A stretch of DNA of 9,859 bases, taken from the NCBI GenBank assembly GCA_039798005.1, contig JBDKGV010000125.1:1-9859 (forward strand), in the 5' to 3' direction. Source of the stretch: JBDKGV01 sp039798005 (lineage in GTDB: Bacteria; Fibrobacterota; Fibrobacteria; UBA5070). Positions 1 through 7,107 of this stretch are shown here, one piece after another. Below the pieces are notes generated by a model that searched no databases, was not told where the DNA came from, and saw nothing but the letters and a program-made list of their open reading frames with translations. The stretch's first letter is position 1. Every line of letters begins with the position of its first letter. Made by a program: the position numbers and the translations under genes.

Positions 1-7
1 CCTTACA

Positions 8-35
8 CTGCGACGACCACGGACCCGAGTATATT
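8..35 (+). promoter_or_regulatory. Possible promoter of the bat operon
   Basis: TATATT at 30-35 matches the sigma-70 -10 consensus at five of six positions and is the only strongly AT-rich hexamer in the leader. A weak -35 candidate, CTGCGA at 8-13, matches three of six positions with a 16-nt spacer. Reading on, TATATTTC (30-37) is also one base from the Bacteroidota -7 element TAnnTTTG, but I see no TTTG at the matching upstream distance. The site precedes the first gene of the operon by about 54 nt. The -10 match is seen directly; promoter activity is inference. Confidence 0.25.
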
Positions 36-72
36 TCGAATCCGTCACGCGTTTGGGAATCCACCACCTGTC

Positions 73-77
73 AGGAG
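73..77 (+). promoter_or_regulatory. Shine-Dalgarno site deciding the MoxR start
   Basis: AGGAG, followed by AG, lies 11 nt before ATG 89. The reading frame stays open back to a TTG at 53, but that codon lacks such a site and would add twelve residues that do not look like a MoxR N-terminus. ATG 89 is therefore preferred. Confidence 0.7.
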
Positions 78-88
78 AGTGTCACGCC

Positions 89-1081
89 ATGAGTGCTGCA
101 TTGATCGAGGAATTGGCCCCGAAAATCCATGACGCCGCCGCCTTCGTGCCGGCCTTGAAGACGGAACTCTCCCGCACCGTGTTGGGGCAGGAGCCCCTCA
201 CCCACGGACTTTGCGTGGCGCTTCTGGCCGATGGGCACGTGCTCTTGGAAGGCGCGCCGGGCCTTGCCAAGACCACCGCCATCCGGGCGCTTGCAGACGC
301 CATCCAGGCGCACTTCTCGCGCATCCAGTTCACGCCCGACCTTCTGCCCGCGGACATCTTGGGCACCCAGATCTACCGGCCCCAAAGCGGGGAATTCGAG
401 ATCCGCAAGGGACCGATCTTCGCATCGCTCGTGCTTGCCGATGAAATCAACCGCGCCCCGGCCAAGGTGCAGGCGGCGCTCTTGGAAGCCATGCAGGAGC
501 GGCAGGTCACGCTGGCGGGCCAGACCTTCACGCTCCCCACGCCCTTTTTCGTGCTGGCCACCCAGAATCCGATCGAGCAGGAAGGGACCTATCCGCTTCC
601 GGAGGCGCAGATCGACCGCTTCCTTCTGAAGCTTGACGTAAGCTACCCCGATCGCGACGCGGAGCTCCTGGTGCTCAAGCTCGTGAGCGGGCCGGGCCTT
701 CCCAAGCCCCGTACGGTGGTGACCCCCGAGCAGATCGCCTTGGGCCAAAAGCTCACTCGCGAGATCTTCATCGACCCCCGTGTGCAGGGGTACATCGTGG
801 ACCTGGTCCGCGCCACCCGGTCGCCTGCCGATGGTGGCCTTGAAGAACTCACCGGCCTGCTGCGCTTCGGCGCCTCGCCTCGCGCATCCATCGCACTCTC
901 CCTGTGCGCCAAGGCTCAAGCCTTCCTGGAAGGCCGCGCCTACGCCACGCCTGACGACGTGAAGTCGGTCGCGCGCGGCGTGCTGCGCCATCGTCTCGGG
1001 TTGTCCTGGGAAGCTCAAGCGGAAAACGTCCGCCCGGAGGACTTGGTGGAGCGCATCCTCACCGCCGTGGCGGTGCCATGA
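89..1081 (+). CDS. moxR: MoxR-family AAA+ ATPase
   Basis: A cytosolic 330-residue ATPase of the MoxR family, thought to use ATP hydrolysis to remodel or mature partner proteins together with VWA-domain proteins. Family motifs appear in order: Walker A GAPGLAKT (55-62, with the Leu-Ala variant usual in MoxR), Walker B LVLADE followed by INRAP (114-124), sensor 1 ATQNP (157-161), the DRF arginine-finger region (176-178) and sensor 2 GASPRAS (261-267). The C-terminal lid helices (about 225-330) are complete, so the length is normal for the family. It is the first gene of the bat cluster and overlaps the DUF58 gene by ATGA at 1078-1081, which suggests coupled, balanced synthesis of ATPase and VWA partner. 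The family is clear; the client is unknown. Confidence 0.95.
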   Translation: MSAALIEELAPKIHDAAAFVPALKTELSRTVLGQEPLTHGLCVALLADGHVLLEGAPGLAKTTAIRALADAIQAHFSRIQFTPDLLPADILGTQIYRPQSGEFEIRKGPIFASLVLADEINRAPAKVQAALLEAMQERQVTLAGQTFTLPTPFFVLATQNPIEQEGTYPLPEAQIDRFLLKLDVSYPDRDAELLVLKLVSGPGLPKPRTVVTPEQIALGQKLTREIFIDPRVQGYIVDLVRATRSPADGGLEELTGLLRFGASPRASIALSLCAKAQAFLEGRAYATPDDVKSVARGVLRHRLGLSWEAQAENVRPEDLVERILTAVAVP

Positions 1082-1977
1082 GCGAGCGGGCGCGACGGGT
1101 CTTCCAGCGCGTCCGCCGATTGGAACTGCGGGCGCGGGGCAAGATCCAGGATCTGCTGGGCGGTTCCCATCTCTCGGCCTTCAAGGGCACCGGGCTTTCG
1201 TTTCGCGAAGTGCGCGAGTACGCCGAAGGGGATGACCCGCGGCGCATCGATTGGAACGTCACGGCGCGTCTGGGAACGCCTTTCGCCAAGGTCTTCGATG
1301 AGGAGCGGGAACTCACCGCAGCGTTCCTGGTGGACGTCTCGGGGTCGATGGGAACCGGTGCACGCGCGCTTCTGGCGCGGGAAGCCGCCGCCGAATTCTG
1401 CGCCACGGTTGCGCTTTCCTGCCTCACCGGCCAGGAGAGGTTGGCGCTTTTGCTGCACTCCGATCGCGTGGAAACGTGGATCCCGCCAGTGCGTGGCCAA
1501 GGAGCGTTGCAGCGTGTGGTGCGCGAGATCTTGGAAGTGCAGCCCAAAGGACACAAGACGGATCTTGTCGCCGCTTGCGATTCACTGGGAGCCCGTCTGC
1601 CGCGCCGTGCCGTCGTGTTCGTCGTGTCGGATTTTCGTGAGGATTTGGACCGCTTGGAGCCTGCCCTCAAGCGGCTGGGGGCGCGTCACGACCTGAACTT
1701 GGTGGAAATCGTTCCCAGCGGGCTGCAGCCACTGCCGAAGGTCGGTCTGGTCTCGGTGCGCGATCCCGAGTCCGGGCGGGATTGCCTGGTGGACACCTCC
1801 CATCCGGCCTTCCGCAAGCAGTGGGAAGCCCGGGAAACGCTGCGGCAGGAGCGCTTGCAGCGTTTGGCCCTGCGTTCGCGCGCCGTGAAGGTGCGGCATG
1901 AAACCATTGCGGAACCCATGACCACCATCCACAGCCTGATGCAGTTGCGCAGGCTTTCGCCGCAGGGACGGACATGA
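1078..1977 (+). CDS. DUF58 domain protein (VWA-like MoxR partner)
   Basis: A 299-residue soluble protein with no TM segment or signal peptide. The N-terminal half carries the DUF58 hallmark block: FKGTGLSFREVREY (35-48) and then GDDPRRIDWN (51-60). A VWA-type MIDAS start follows at DVSGSM (86-91, Asp-x-Ser-x-Ser intact), and VVSDFRED lies further on in the predicted Rossmann core. Proteins of this family are almost always encoded next to a MoxR ATPase and are thought to be its VWA adaptor; some relatives have N-terminal TM helices that this one lacks. ATG 1078 overlaps the moxR stop (ATGA), and no good Shine-Dalgarno precedes it, so translation probably depends on ribosomes terminating on moxR. 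The exact molecular role is not known. Confidence 0.93.
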   Translation: MSERARRVFQRVRRLELRARGKIQDLLGGSHLSAFKGTGLSFREVREYAEGDDPRRIDWNVTARLGTPFAKVFDEERELTAAFLVDVSGSMGTGARALLAREAAAEFCATVALSCLTGQERLALLLHSDRVETWIPPVRGQGALQRVVREILEVQPKGHKTDLVAACDSLGARLPRRAVVFVVSDFREDLDRLEPALKRLGARHDLNLVEIVPSGLQPLPKVGLVSVRDPESGRDCLVDTSHPAFRKQWEARETLRQERLQRLALRSRAVKVRHETIAEPMTTIHSLMQLRRLSPQGRT

Positions 1978-2750
1978 ACATCCCGACACTTTCGCGCTCC
2001 GAACTTTTCGTGGGCGACACCGTGGTGCTGCGCTGGGATCTCCCCGCCGGTGCCAAACTGGTTTCCGGTGCCAAGCCCGGCGACAGCCTGTTGGTTCAAC
2101 CGGGAGTTCCCGGTGTCTGGGTGCTGCAACCGCTGGCCGCCGGTGTCCATGGCGGGGACACCTTGCGTGCCCTTGTCGGTCAAGACACCTTGAGCGCCGT
2201 CGCCCCGCGCTTTCAGGCGCGTTCCCGATTGGAATCCACCCAGGACACGGCCATCTCCGGACTGCTTGCTCCCGAGGAGATGCCCGTTCCGTTCCCGTGG
2301 AAGGAAGCCGGAATCGGACTTGCCGGCATCGCCGTGGGGGCGCTGCTGCTTTGGGCCTGGCTGCGGCACCGTCGCAATCGCCCCAAGGTGGAGCCGGTCG
2401 TGGCCGTGCCTGCCGTCGATCCTCTGGTCGCCGCGGAGATCGCCCTGCAAGCCTTGGAGGAGCGTGCCATGAAGGGCTTGAGCGGACGCGAGACCGCCTT
2501 CGAGGCCGGTGAGATCCTGCGCACCCTGCATCGCGCCTTGTTTGGATTCCAATTGGCCAACGAATCGACGTCCTTCGAATGGAAGACGTGGGGAGATCGC
2601 GAACTCGGCCCGGATGGGGCAGGGGCGTTGCGACAATTCCTGTCCGAGGCGGACCAGCTGCGCTACGCCGGGCTTGAAGCCGACGCCGCAAGCCTCTTCA
2701 TGAGCCTGCGTGGATGCCTGCGGGCTGCGGCCAAGGAGCGCCAAGCATGA
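1974..2750 (+). CDS. Single-TM bat-operon protein, BatD-like miniature
   Basis: I do not recognise a named family. The 258 residues form an N-terminal beta-rich region (about 1-105), one TM helix (112-130, followed by RHRRNRPK) and a helical C-terminal region (150-250). The arginines after the helix predict a cytosolic C-terminus and an exported N-terminus, yet no signal peptide is present. RSELFVGDTVVLRWDL (8-23) resembles a motif that occurs three times in BatD, and the C-terminal region resembles BatD's cytosolic tail (ADQLRYAGLEADAASLF here, DAAEFAGVPLDSAKSIGEF there). The gene sits where other MoxR operons carry a DUF4381 protein, but it lacks that family's Trp/Pro-rich N-terminal motif. 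It starts by ATGA overlap with the DUF58 gene. Likely role: a membrane scaffold linking the cytosolic MoxR/DUF58 pair to the periplasmic Bat proteins (inference). Confidence 0.85.
   Translation: MNIPTLSRSELFVGDTVVLRWDLPAGAKLVSGAKPGDSLLVQPGVPGVWVLQPLAAGVHGGDTLRALVGQDTLSAVAPRFQARSRLESTQDTAISGLLAPEEMPVPFPWKEAGIGLAGIAVGALLLWAWLRHRRNRPKVEPVVAVPAVDPLVAAEIALQALEERAMKGLSGRETAFEAGEILRTLHRALFGFQLANESTSFEWKTWGDRELGPDGAGALRQFLSEADQLRYAGLEADAASLFMSLRGCLRAAAKERQA
2733..2738 (+). promoter_or_regulatory. Shine-Dalgarno site deciding the batA start
   Basis: AAGGAG lies 8 nt before ATG 2747. The frame has an earlier ATG at 2714, but that one would add a Gly/Pro-containing stretch unlike BatA and lacks a comparable site, so ATG 2747 is chosen. 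That start also forms the ATGA overlap seen throughout this operon. Confidence 0.75.
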
Positions 2751-3733
2751 GGGAATTGAGCTGGACCCATCCTTGGATCCTTTGGTTCCTGGCCATTCTC
2801 CCGCTGTTGGGGTGGTGGGCTTGGAGGAATGCGCGCAAGGGGCCGCGACTCCTGGTGCCCGAGGCGTTGGACTCCCTTCCCCGGTCCTTCCGGGCCCGGA
2901 TTTGGGCGACGCCGATGTTGTTGCGCCTCCTTGCCATTGGTGCCTTGATCGTGGCTGCGGCGCTTCCGGTGAAGGTGCGCACCGTCGAGGAGGTCAGCAC
3001 GTGGGGGGTGGACATGGTCCTTCTCTTGGATGTTTCCACCTCGATGCAGGCACGCGACGTGAAGCCCGATCGCATCGGTGCCGCGCGGGCCATCCTGCAC
3101 GACTTCGTGCTGGGGCGAACCCATGACCGCATGGGGCTGGTGGCCTTTGCCGGCTTTCCCCTGTTGCGTTGCCCGCTGGTCGCTGACCGCGAGCTGCTGG
3201 CCCGTCTGATCGACTCCACCGACAATCGCGGGTTTCAGGACGGGACCGCGATCGGCGATGCGCTCTTGTCCGCGGCCAACCGGTTGCGCGATACTCGTTC
3301 CCATTCGCGCGTGGTGGTCCTTCTCACGGATGGTGCAAGCAATGCGGGATCGGTGGATCCGGTCACGGCTGCCCGGGCTCTGGCCGCCAAGGGCATTCGC
3401 GTCTACACCATCGGCGTGGGCAAGGAAGGCGACTTCACCGGCAGCTTCACCCTGCCGGATGGTCGCACGGTCCAAGGGACGTTGCAATCGGACCTCGACG
3501 AGAAGTCGCTTTCGGAAATCGCCCGCATCACGGGTGGCCGGTTTTGGCGCGCCTTGGACCGCGACGCCTTGAAGAAGGCCTACGAGGCCATCGACGCGCT
3601 GGAAAAATCCAAGGTGGAATCCAAGCGCTATTACCATCGCGAACCCCGCCACGCTCCGTGGATCTGGGCCGCCTTGGGATTGCTTGCGCTTTCCATCCTG
3701 CTTGAGCGTACTTGGCTGCGGAGGCTTCCATGA
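2747..3733 (+). CDS. batA: BatA, membrane-anchored VWA protein
   Basis: A 328-residue inner-membrane protein with the BatA layout: TM helices at about 10-25 and 58-75, a VWA domain at about 88-270 and a third TM helix at about 303-320. The metal site looks complete: DVSTS (95-99), the loop Thr in QDGTAIG (164-170) and LTDG (193-196). BatA-type features after the VWA core include DLDEKSLSEIARITGGRFWRA (249-269) and the helix around AIDALEKSKVESK. The VWA domain is expected on one face of the membrane, binding other Bat proteins through a divalent cation. In Bacteroides fragilis the bat genes were linked to oxygen tolerance; the molecular role remains unsettled. It overlaps its upstream neighbour and batB by ATGA. 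Confidence 0.95.
   Translation: MRELSWTHPWILWFLAILPLLGWWAWRNARKGPRLLVPEALDSLPRSFRARIWATPMLLRLLAIGALIVAAALPVKVRTVEEVSTWGVDMVLLLDVSTSMQARDVKPDRIGAARAILHDFVLGRTHDRMGLVAFAGFPLLRCPLVADRELLARLIDSTDNRGFQDGTAIGDALLSAANRLRDTRSHSRVVVLLTDGASNAGSVDPVTAARALAAKGIRVYTIGVGKEGDFTGSFTLPDGRTVQGTLQSDLDEKSLSEIARITGGRFWRALDRDALKKAYEAIDALEKSKVESKRYYHREPRHAPWIWAALGLLALSILLERTWLRRLP
3720..3724 (+). promoter_or_regulatory. Shine-Dalgarno site deciding the batB start
   Basis: GGAGG ends five bases before ATG 3730. A start codon at 3712 in the same frame lies upstream of this site and would add only six residues, so ATG 3730, which forms ATGA with the batA stop, is preferred. Confidence 0.75.
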
Positions 3734-4737
3734 CCTTGGCCAGTCCCGAACGACTGTGGTGGCTATGCCTTGTGCCCGTTGTGGCCGGGATCCTGGTCGC
3801 TCTTGCCTTGCGACGCAAGCGCATGCGTTCCCTGCTTGCCGATGCCGGATTGTGGGACGAGACCCTCACCGCGAATCCGCTGCGCATGGATCTCGTGAGG
3901 GCGGGTCTTTTTTCGCTTGCCTTGGCAAGCCTGATCCTTGCGCTTTCTCGCCCGCAGTGGGGATATCGCGAGGTTCCCGTTCCGGCCAAGAGCGTCGATG
4001 TCCTGGTGGCGGTCGATGTCTCCAAGTCGATGCTCACGCGGGATGTGCCCCCGGATCGCCTGGCCCTGGTGCGCAAGGACGTGCGCACCCTGATGGATTC
4101 GCTCGCACAGGTGCATGTGGGGCTGCTTGCCTTTGCGGGCCGGGCGCACCTTCTGGTGCCGGTGACCCAGGATCTTTCGGCCATCGGCTCCTTCCTCGAT
4201 GTGCTGTCTCCGGATCTGGTCCCGGTCGCAGGAACCGATCTGGGTGCGGCCATCGATGGGCTTGCCGAGCTTGGGCGCTCGTCCAATCGCCGCAAGGTGG
4301 CGCTGCTCTTCACCGATGGCGGGGATCTCGAAGGGCATGCCCTCGATGCCGCCGCGCGCCTGCGCGGCAAAGGCATCGAGCTGCATGTCGTAGGGGTAGG
4401 GGGGGACAAGGCGATCCCCATCGTGCTGCCCGACGGCTCTTCCTTGCGGGACAAGGAAGGCAACATCGTGACCACGAAACTTGAGAAGGATGCGTTGGAA
4501 GAGCTTGCCTCCAAGGCCGGTGGACAATTCCTTCAGGCCAAGGGTGCCGGATTCTCCTTGCATGCGGTCCTGGAAAAGCTGCGCGCGTTGCAGGGCCAAG
4601 GGGGGAAGGATGCCAAGGACGGGATGCGCTTGGAGGCCATCGAACGCTCGCATTGGTTTGCGGCCTTGGCCGGCATCCTGCTTGCCCTGGAACTTTGTCT
4701 TCCGCTGGCGTTTCGCTTGCAAAGGAGTCGGGCATGA
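3730..4737 (+). CDS. batB: BatB, membrane-anchored VWA protein
   Basis: A 335-residue paralogue of the preceding BatA with the same plan: TM helices at about 9-27 and 55-73, a VWA domain at about 88-275 and a C-terminal TM helix at about 308-328. The MIDAS is intact: DVSKS (96-100), the loop Thr in AGTDLG (167-172) and FTDGGD (194-199). BatB-type markers are IVLPDGSSLRDKEGNIVTTK (231-250) and the following LEELASKAGGQFLQA. Charge and sequence outside the VWA core differ enough from BatA that the two probably form a heteromeric pair rather than being redundant (inference). It overlaps batA and batC by ATGA, each with its own Shine-Dalgarno. Confidence 0.95.
   Translation: MTLASPERLWWLCLVPVVAGILVALALRRKRMRSLLADAGLWDETLTANPLRMDLVRAGLFSLALASLILALSRPQWGYREVPVPAKSVDVLVAVDVSKSMLTRDVPPDRLALVRKDVRTLMDSLAQVHVGLLAFAGRAHLLVPVTQDLSAIGSFLDVLSPDLVPVAGTDLGAAIDGLAELGRSSNRRKVALLFTDGGDLEGHALDAAARLRGKGIELHVVGVGGDKAIPIVLPDGSSLRDKEGNIVTTKLEKDALEELASKAGGQFLQAKGAGFSLHAVLEKLRALQGQGGKDAKDGMRLEAIERSHWFAALAGILLALELCLPLAFRLQRSRA
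4722..4727 (+). promoter_or_regulatory. Shine-Dalgarno site deciding the batC start
   Basis: AAGGAG lies six bases before ATG 4734. The frame is open to a start codon at 4653 inside batB, but a start there would bury the N-terminal export signal, so 4734 is chosen. Confidence 0.75.
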
Positions 4738-5396
4738 TCGCGATCCTGTTGTCAATGCTTCTGGCCGCCGGAGGGGAGCGGGACAACCGCTCAGGCGTCC
4801 AGTCGTTCAAGCAAGGGGACCTTCCGGGGGCGTTGGAGCATTTCGAAAAGGCCGCGGAAAAGGACACGGCCAATGCCCGGTTGCGATACAACCGCGCGCT
4901 GGCCAGGACCTTGGCCGGAAAGCCGGAGGCGGCCCAAGCCGATTGGGAAATCGCCCGACGCGACACGTCGCTTGCGGCGAAAGCCCTCTACAACCGGGGG
5001 ACAGGGGCGCTGGATGCTGCACGCAAAGGCAAGGGAGATGCCAAGCAGGCCGTGCGCGATCTCTCCCAGGCGTTGAAGATGCGACCGGGCTGGAAGGAGG
5101 CTGCGCGCAATCTGGAGCTGGCGCGGCGTTTGGAACAGCAGCAAAAAGACCAGAAGAAAAACGACAAGGACAAGAAGCAGGACAAGAAGGACGATCCGAA
5201 AAAGGACAAGGAGCCTCCCAAGCCAAAGGATGGGCCGGACAAGGACAAGGAGAATCCGCAGCCTCAACCCGCTCCTGGCGAGGCCTTGTCCAAGGAACAG
5301 GCGGATCAGATGCTTCAGGCGGCCCAAGCGCGCGAGCAGGAGCGTCGCAAGCAGAATCCACCGAAGGGGGAGAGCCGCAATGGCAAGGACTGGTAA
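4734..5396 (+). CDS. batC: BatC, exported TPR protein with charged tail
   Basis: A 220-residue protein with a very short N-terminal hydrophobic signal or anchor (MIAILLSMLLAAGG, 1-14) that lacks the usual leading positive charges. TPR-like helices follow at about 18-132 (for example GDLPGALEHFEKAAEKDTAN and LSQALKMRPGWKEAARNLEL). A low-complexity Lys/Asp/Pro linker occupies about 138-180, and a C-terminal helix (186-205, starting LSKEQADQML) ends in GKDW, an ending often seen in Bat TPR proteins. TPRs bind protein partners, so a scaffold role for BatA, BatB and BatD on the periplasmic side is likely (inference). It overlaps batB by 4 nt and batD by 17 nt, the longest overlap in the cluster. 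Signal cleavage versus retention as an anchor cannot be decided from sequence. Confidence 0.92.
   Translation: MIAILLSMLLAAGGERDNRSGVQSFKQGDLPGALEHFEKAAEKDTANARLRYNRALARTLAGKPEAAQADWEIARRDTSLAAKALYNRGTGALDAARKGKGDAKQAVRDLSQALKMRPGWKEAARNLELARRLEQQQKDQKKNDKDKKQDKKDDPKKDKEPPKPKDGPDKDKENPQPQPAPGEALSKEQADQMLQAAQAREQERRKQNPPKGESRNGKDW
5145..5252 (+). repeat. Lys/Asp low-complexity tract inside batC
   Basis: This stretch encodes residues 138-173 of BatC, almost all Lys, Asp, Glu, Gln and Pro. At DNA level it is a degenerate run of GACAAG/AAGGAC units; the 12-mer GACAAGGACAAG occurs at 5163-5174 and again at 5238-5249. It is likely a flexible charged linker and may vary in length by replication slippage. 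Confidence 0.8.
5366..5372 (+). promoter_or_regulatory. Shine-Dalgarno site deciding the batD start
   Basis: GGGGGAG lies seven bases before ATG 5380, inside the 3' end of batC. The same frame is open upstream to 5230, but that stretch encodes an Arg-rich peptide that is a shadow of the batC frame. ATG 5380 exposes a proper signal peptide at once, so it is the start. Confidence 0.75.
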
Positions 5397-7107
5397 GCTT
5401 GGAATCCTGATTCTCGGCTTGGCGACCGCATGCCTTGCCGTCGATTTCCGGGCCAGCGCAAGACTTGGAGCCCAGCGCGTCCAAGTGGGAGAGATCTTTC
5501 CACTCATCGTGCAGGCGGAGACCGACGGCGATGCCAAGGATCTCCCTGAACCGACGCTCACCTTGGCCGAGGGCATCGTGAAGGGGGCGGTGCGAAAAAA
5601 TCAAGGCAGCAGCACGTCCATTCAGATCATCAACGGTGCGTTTTCCAAAAAGGTCTCCACCTCCGTCACTTGGCAGATTGAATTGCGTGCGGCAAAGCCC
5701 GGCAAGTGGATGGTCGGACCGGTCAGCCTGGGCGGCAAGGCCCTTGGGCAAGGCGAGGTGCTGGTCGAAGCCGGAAGCGGCAAGGCCGATCCGGTCACGG
5801 GAAAGAGCGTTTCGAGCGATGTCGTGGCTTCCACCTTGCTTGCCCGAAAAAACGTGTTTGTCGGCGAGCAGATTCCGTTCACCTGGCGATTGGACGGGAC
5901 CAAGCCGTTCCAAGTGGGCAAGTTCCCGGATATCCGCACCATCTTGGGGACGGGCTTTTGGACGGTCACCCCGGACACCATCCCTCGTCAACAGGTCGTG
6001 ACGGTGGGCAACGTGCGCAAATTGCGCTTGGACATCGTCGGAAGCCTGTTCGCCTTGCGTCCTGGCGCGGCCAAGGTCGCCGGCACGAGCCTTGACTACC
6101 AGATCGTCGAGCAGGTCGTGGTCGATCCCATGGAGGCCTTCCTGCGTGGCGAGGATCCGTTTGAAGCCATGATGCGCGGGGGCCGGACACGTGTCCTGCA
6201 GGGGACGGCAAGGACTCCTGAGCTTGGCCTTTCAGTCCTGCCTGTGCCCGACAAGGAGCGGCCACCCGAATTTCAAGGTGGCGTGGGCAAGTTCACCCTC
6301 AAGGCGCGGCTGGAAAAGGATTCCGTGCGGGCAGGGGACGGAGTGAACCTTGTTCTGTCGCTGGAAGGCGATGGCCAGCCCCAAGGCTGCGGTGTACCGG
6401 TCTGGACGGCTCCCGCCGGGATCGAGGCCTATCCTCCCGAGGACAAATGGGCTCAGAGTTGGCGTGCCGGGAAGGTCTGGTCTTCACTGGAGCGTCGCAT
6501 CGTTTTGGTGCCCTCGCAGGCCGGAACCATCAAGCTGCCGGCGGTGCGGTACGCGTACTTCGATCCGGTGAACCGCAAGTTCCAGATGCTCACCGTCGAG
6601 CTTCCTTCGCTGCGGGTGCTGCCTCCGGTGGCATCCAAGGAGCGCAATCAAGACAAGCTTCGAGCCCAGGACGCCCCCGTTCTTTCCAAGGCGGATCGGA
6701 TCTGGATCGCGGTGGGCAAGGTCTCGGCAGCCCTGTGGGCCTTGCTTCTCACGGGTCTTCTGGCTTATGGCGTGTGGCGGTGGGTGAGGCGCTTGATCTC
6801 GGCCAAGGCGCGCCGGGAGCGGGCGCTGCGGCGTCTGCGGCAGGAAGCGTCACGGGTACCGGCTCTCTCGGATTCCCGCAAGCAGGCGATGGCGCTGCGC
6901 AGGATCCTCACGGAATTGCTTGTCCTGGATCACGGAGAGGCTTCGCGCGGGTGGACGCTCCAAGAAACCATGCACGCCTTGGTGGCCACGGGATGGGATG
7001 AAGAACGGGCCTTGCGCTTGGAATCCTTGTGGAAAGCGCTGGATGCCGCCGAGTTCGCCGGGGTGCCTTTGGACAGTGCGAAATCGATCGGTGAATTCCT
7101 GCAATGA
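5380..7107 (+). CDS. batD: BatD, periplasmic beta-domain protein with C-terminal anchor
   Basis: A 575-residue protein with the BatD plan. A signal peptide (1-20, basic start and then GILILGLATACLA) leads into a large exported region (21-440), one TM helix (about 441-466) and a basic cytosolic helical tail of about 100 residues. The exported part has three repeats of a strand motif ending in V-x-V/A-G-E/D: GAQRVQVGEIFPLIVQA (30-46), RKNVFVGEQIPFTWRL (156-171) and KDSVRAGDGVNLVLSL (313-328). These are consistent with immunoglobulin-like or related beta-sandwich domains. DPFEAMM (259-265) and YAYFDPVNRKFQ (391-402) are BatD-type signatures. The signal peptide contains TAC, but the residue at -3 is poor for a lipobox, so signal peptidase I cleavage after CLA (18-20) is likelier. 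It overlaps batC by 17 nt, which implies coupled translation. It is probably the main periplasmic partner of BatA and BatB (inference). Confidence 0.93.
   Translation: MARTGKLGILILGLATACLAVDFRASARLGAQRVQVGEIFPLIVQAETDGDAKDLPEPTLTLAEGIVKGAVRKNQGSSTSIQIINGAFSKKVSTSVTWQIELRAAKPGKWMVGPVSLGGKALGQGEVLVEAGSGKADPVTGKSVSSDVVASTLLARKNVFVGEQIPFTWRLDGTKPFQVGKFPDIRTILGTGFWTVTPDTIPRQQVVTVGNVRKLRLDIVGSLFALRPGAAKVAGTSLDYQIVEQVVVDPMEAFLRGEDPFEAMMRGGRTRVLQGTARTPELGLSVLPVPDKERPPEFQGGVGKFTLKARLEKDSVRAGDGVNLVLSLEGDGQPQGCGVPVWTAPAGIEAYPPEDKWAQSWRAGKVWSSLERRIVLVPSQAGTIKLPAVRYAYFDPVNRKFQMLTVELPSLRVLPPVASKERNQDKLRAQDAPVLSKADRIWIAVGKVSAALWALLLTGLLAYGVWRWVRRLISAKARRERALRRLRQEASRVPALSDSRKQAMALRRILTELLVLDHGEASRGWTLQETMHALVATGWDEERALRLESLWKALDAAEFAGVPLDSAKSIGEFLQ

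Noticed and set aside
71..1018. Long open frame on the minus strand opposite the MoxR gene
   Set aside because: The + strand frame has every MoxR motif; the minus frame is a GC-rich shadow with no recognisable domain.
2663..3652. 329-codon minus-strand open frame opposite batA
   Set aside because: It reads as His/Arg/Gln-rich low-quality sequence with no domain, opposite a clear VWA protein.
5230..5379. N-terminal extension of BatD to a start at 5230
   Set aside because: It encodes an Arg-rich stretch out of frame with batC, and it would place the signal peptide about 50 residues inside the protein.
4481..5410. + strand open frame of about 309 codons across batB and batC
   Set aside because: It is a Gly/Ala/Arg-rich alternate frame; batB and batC motifs in their own frames account for the DNA.
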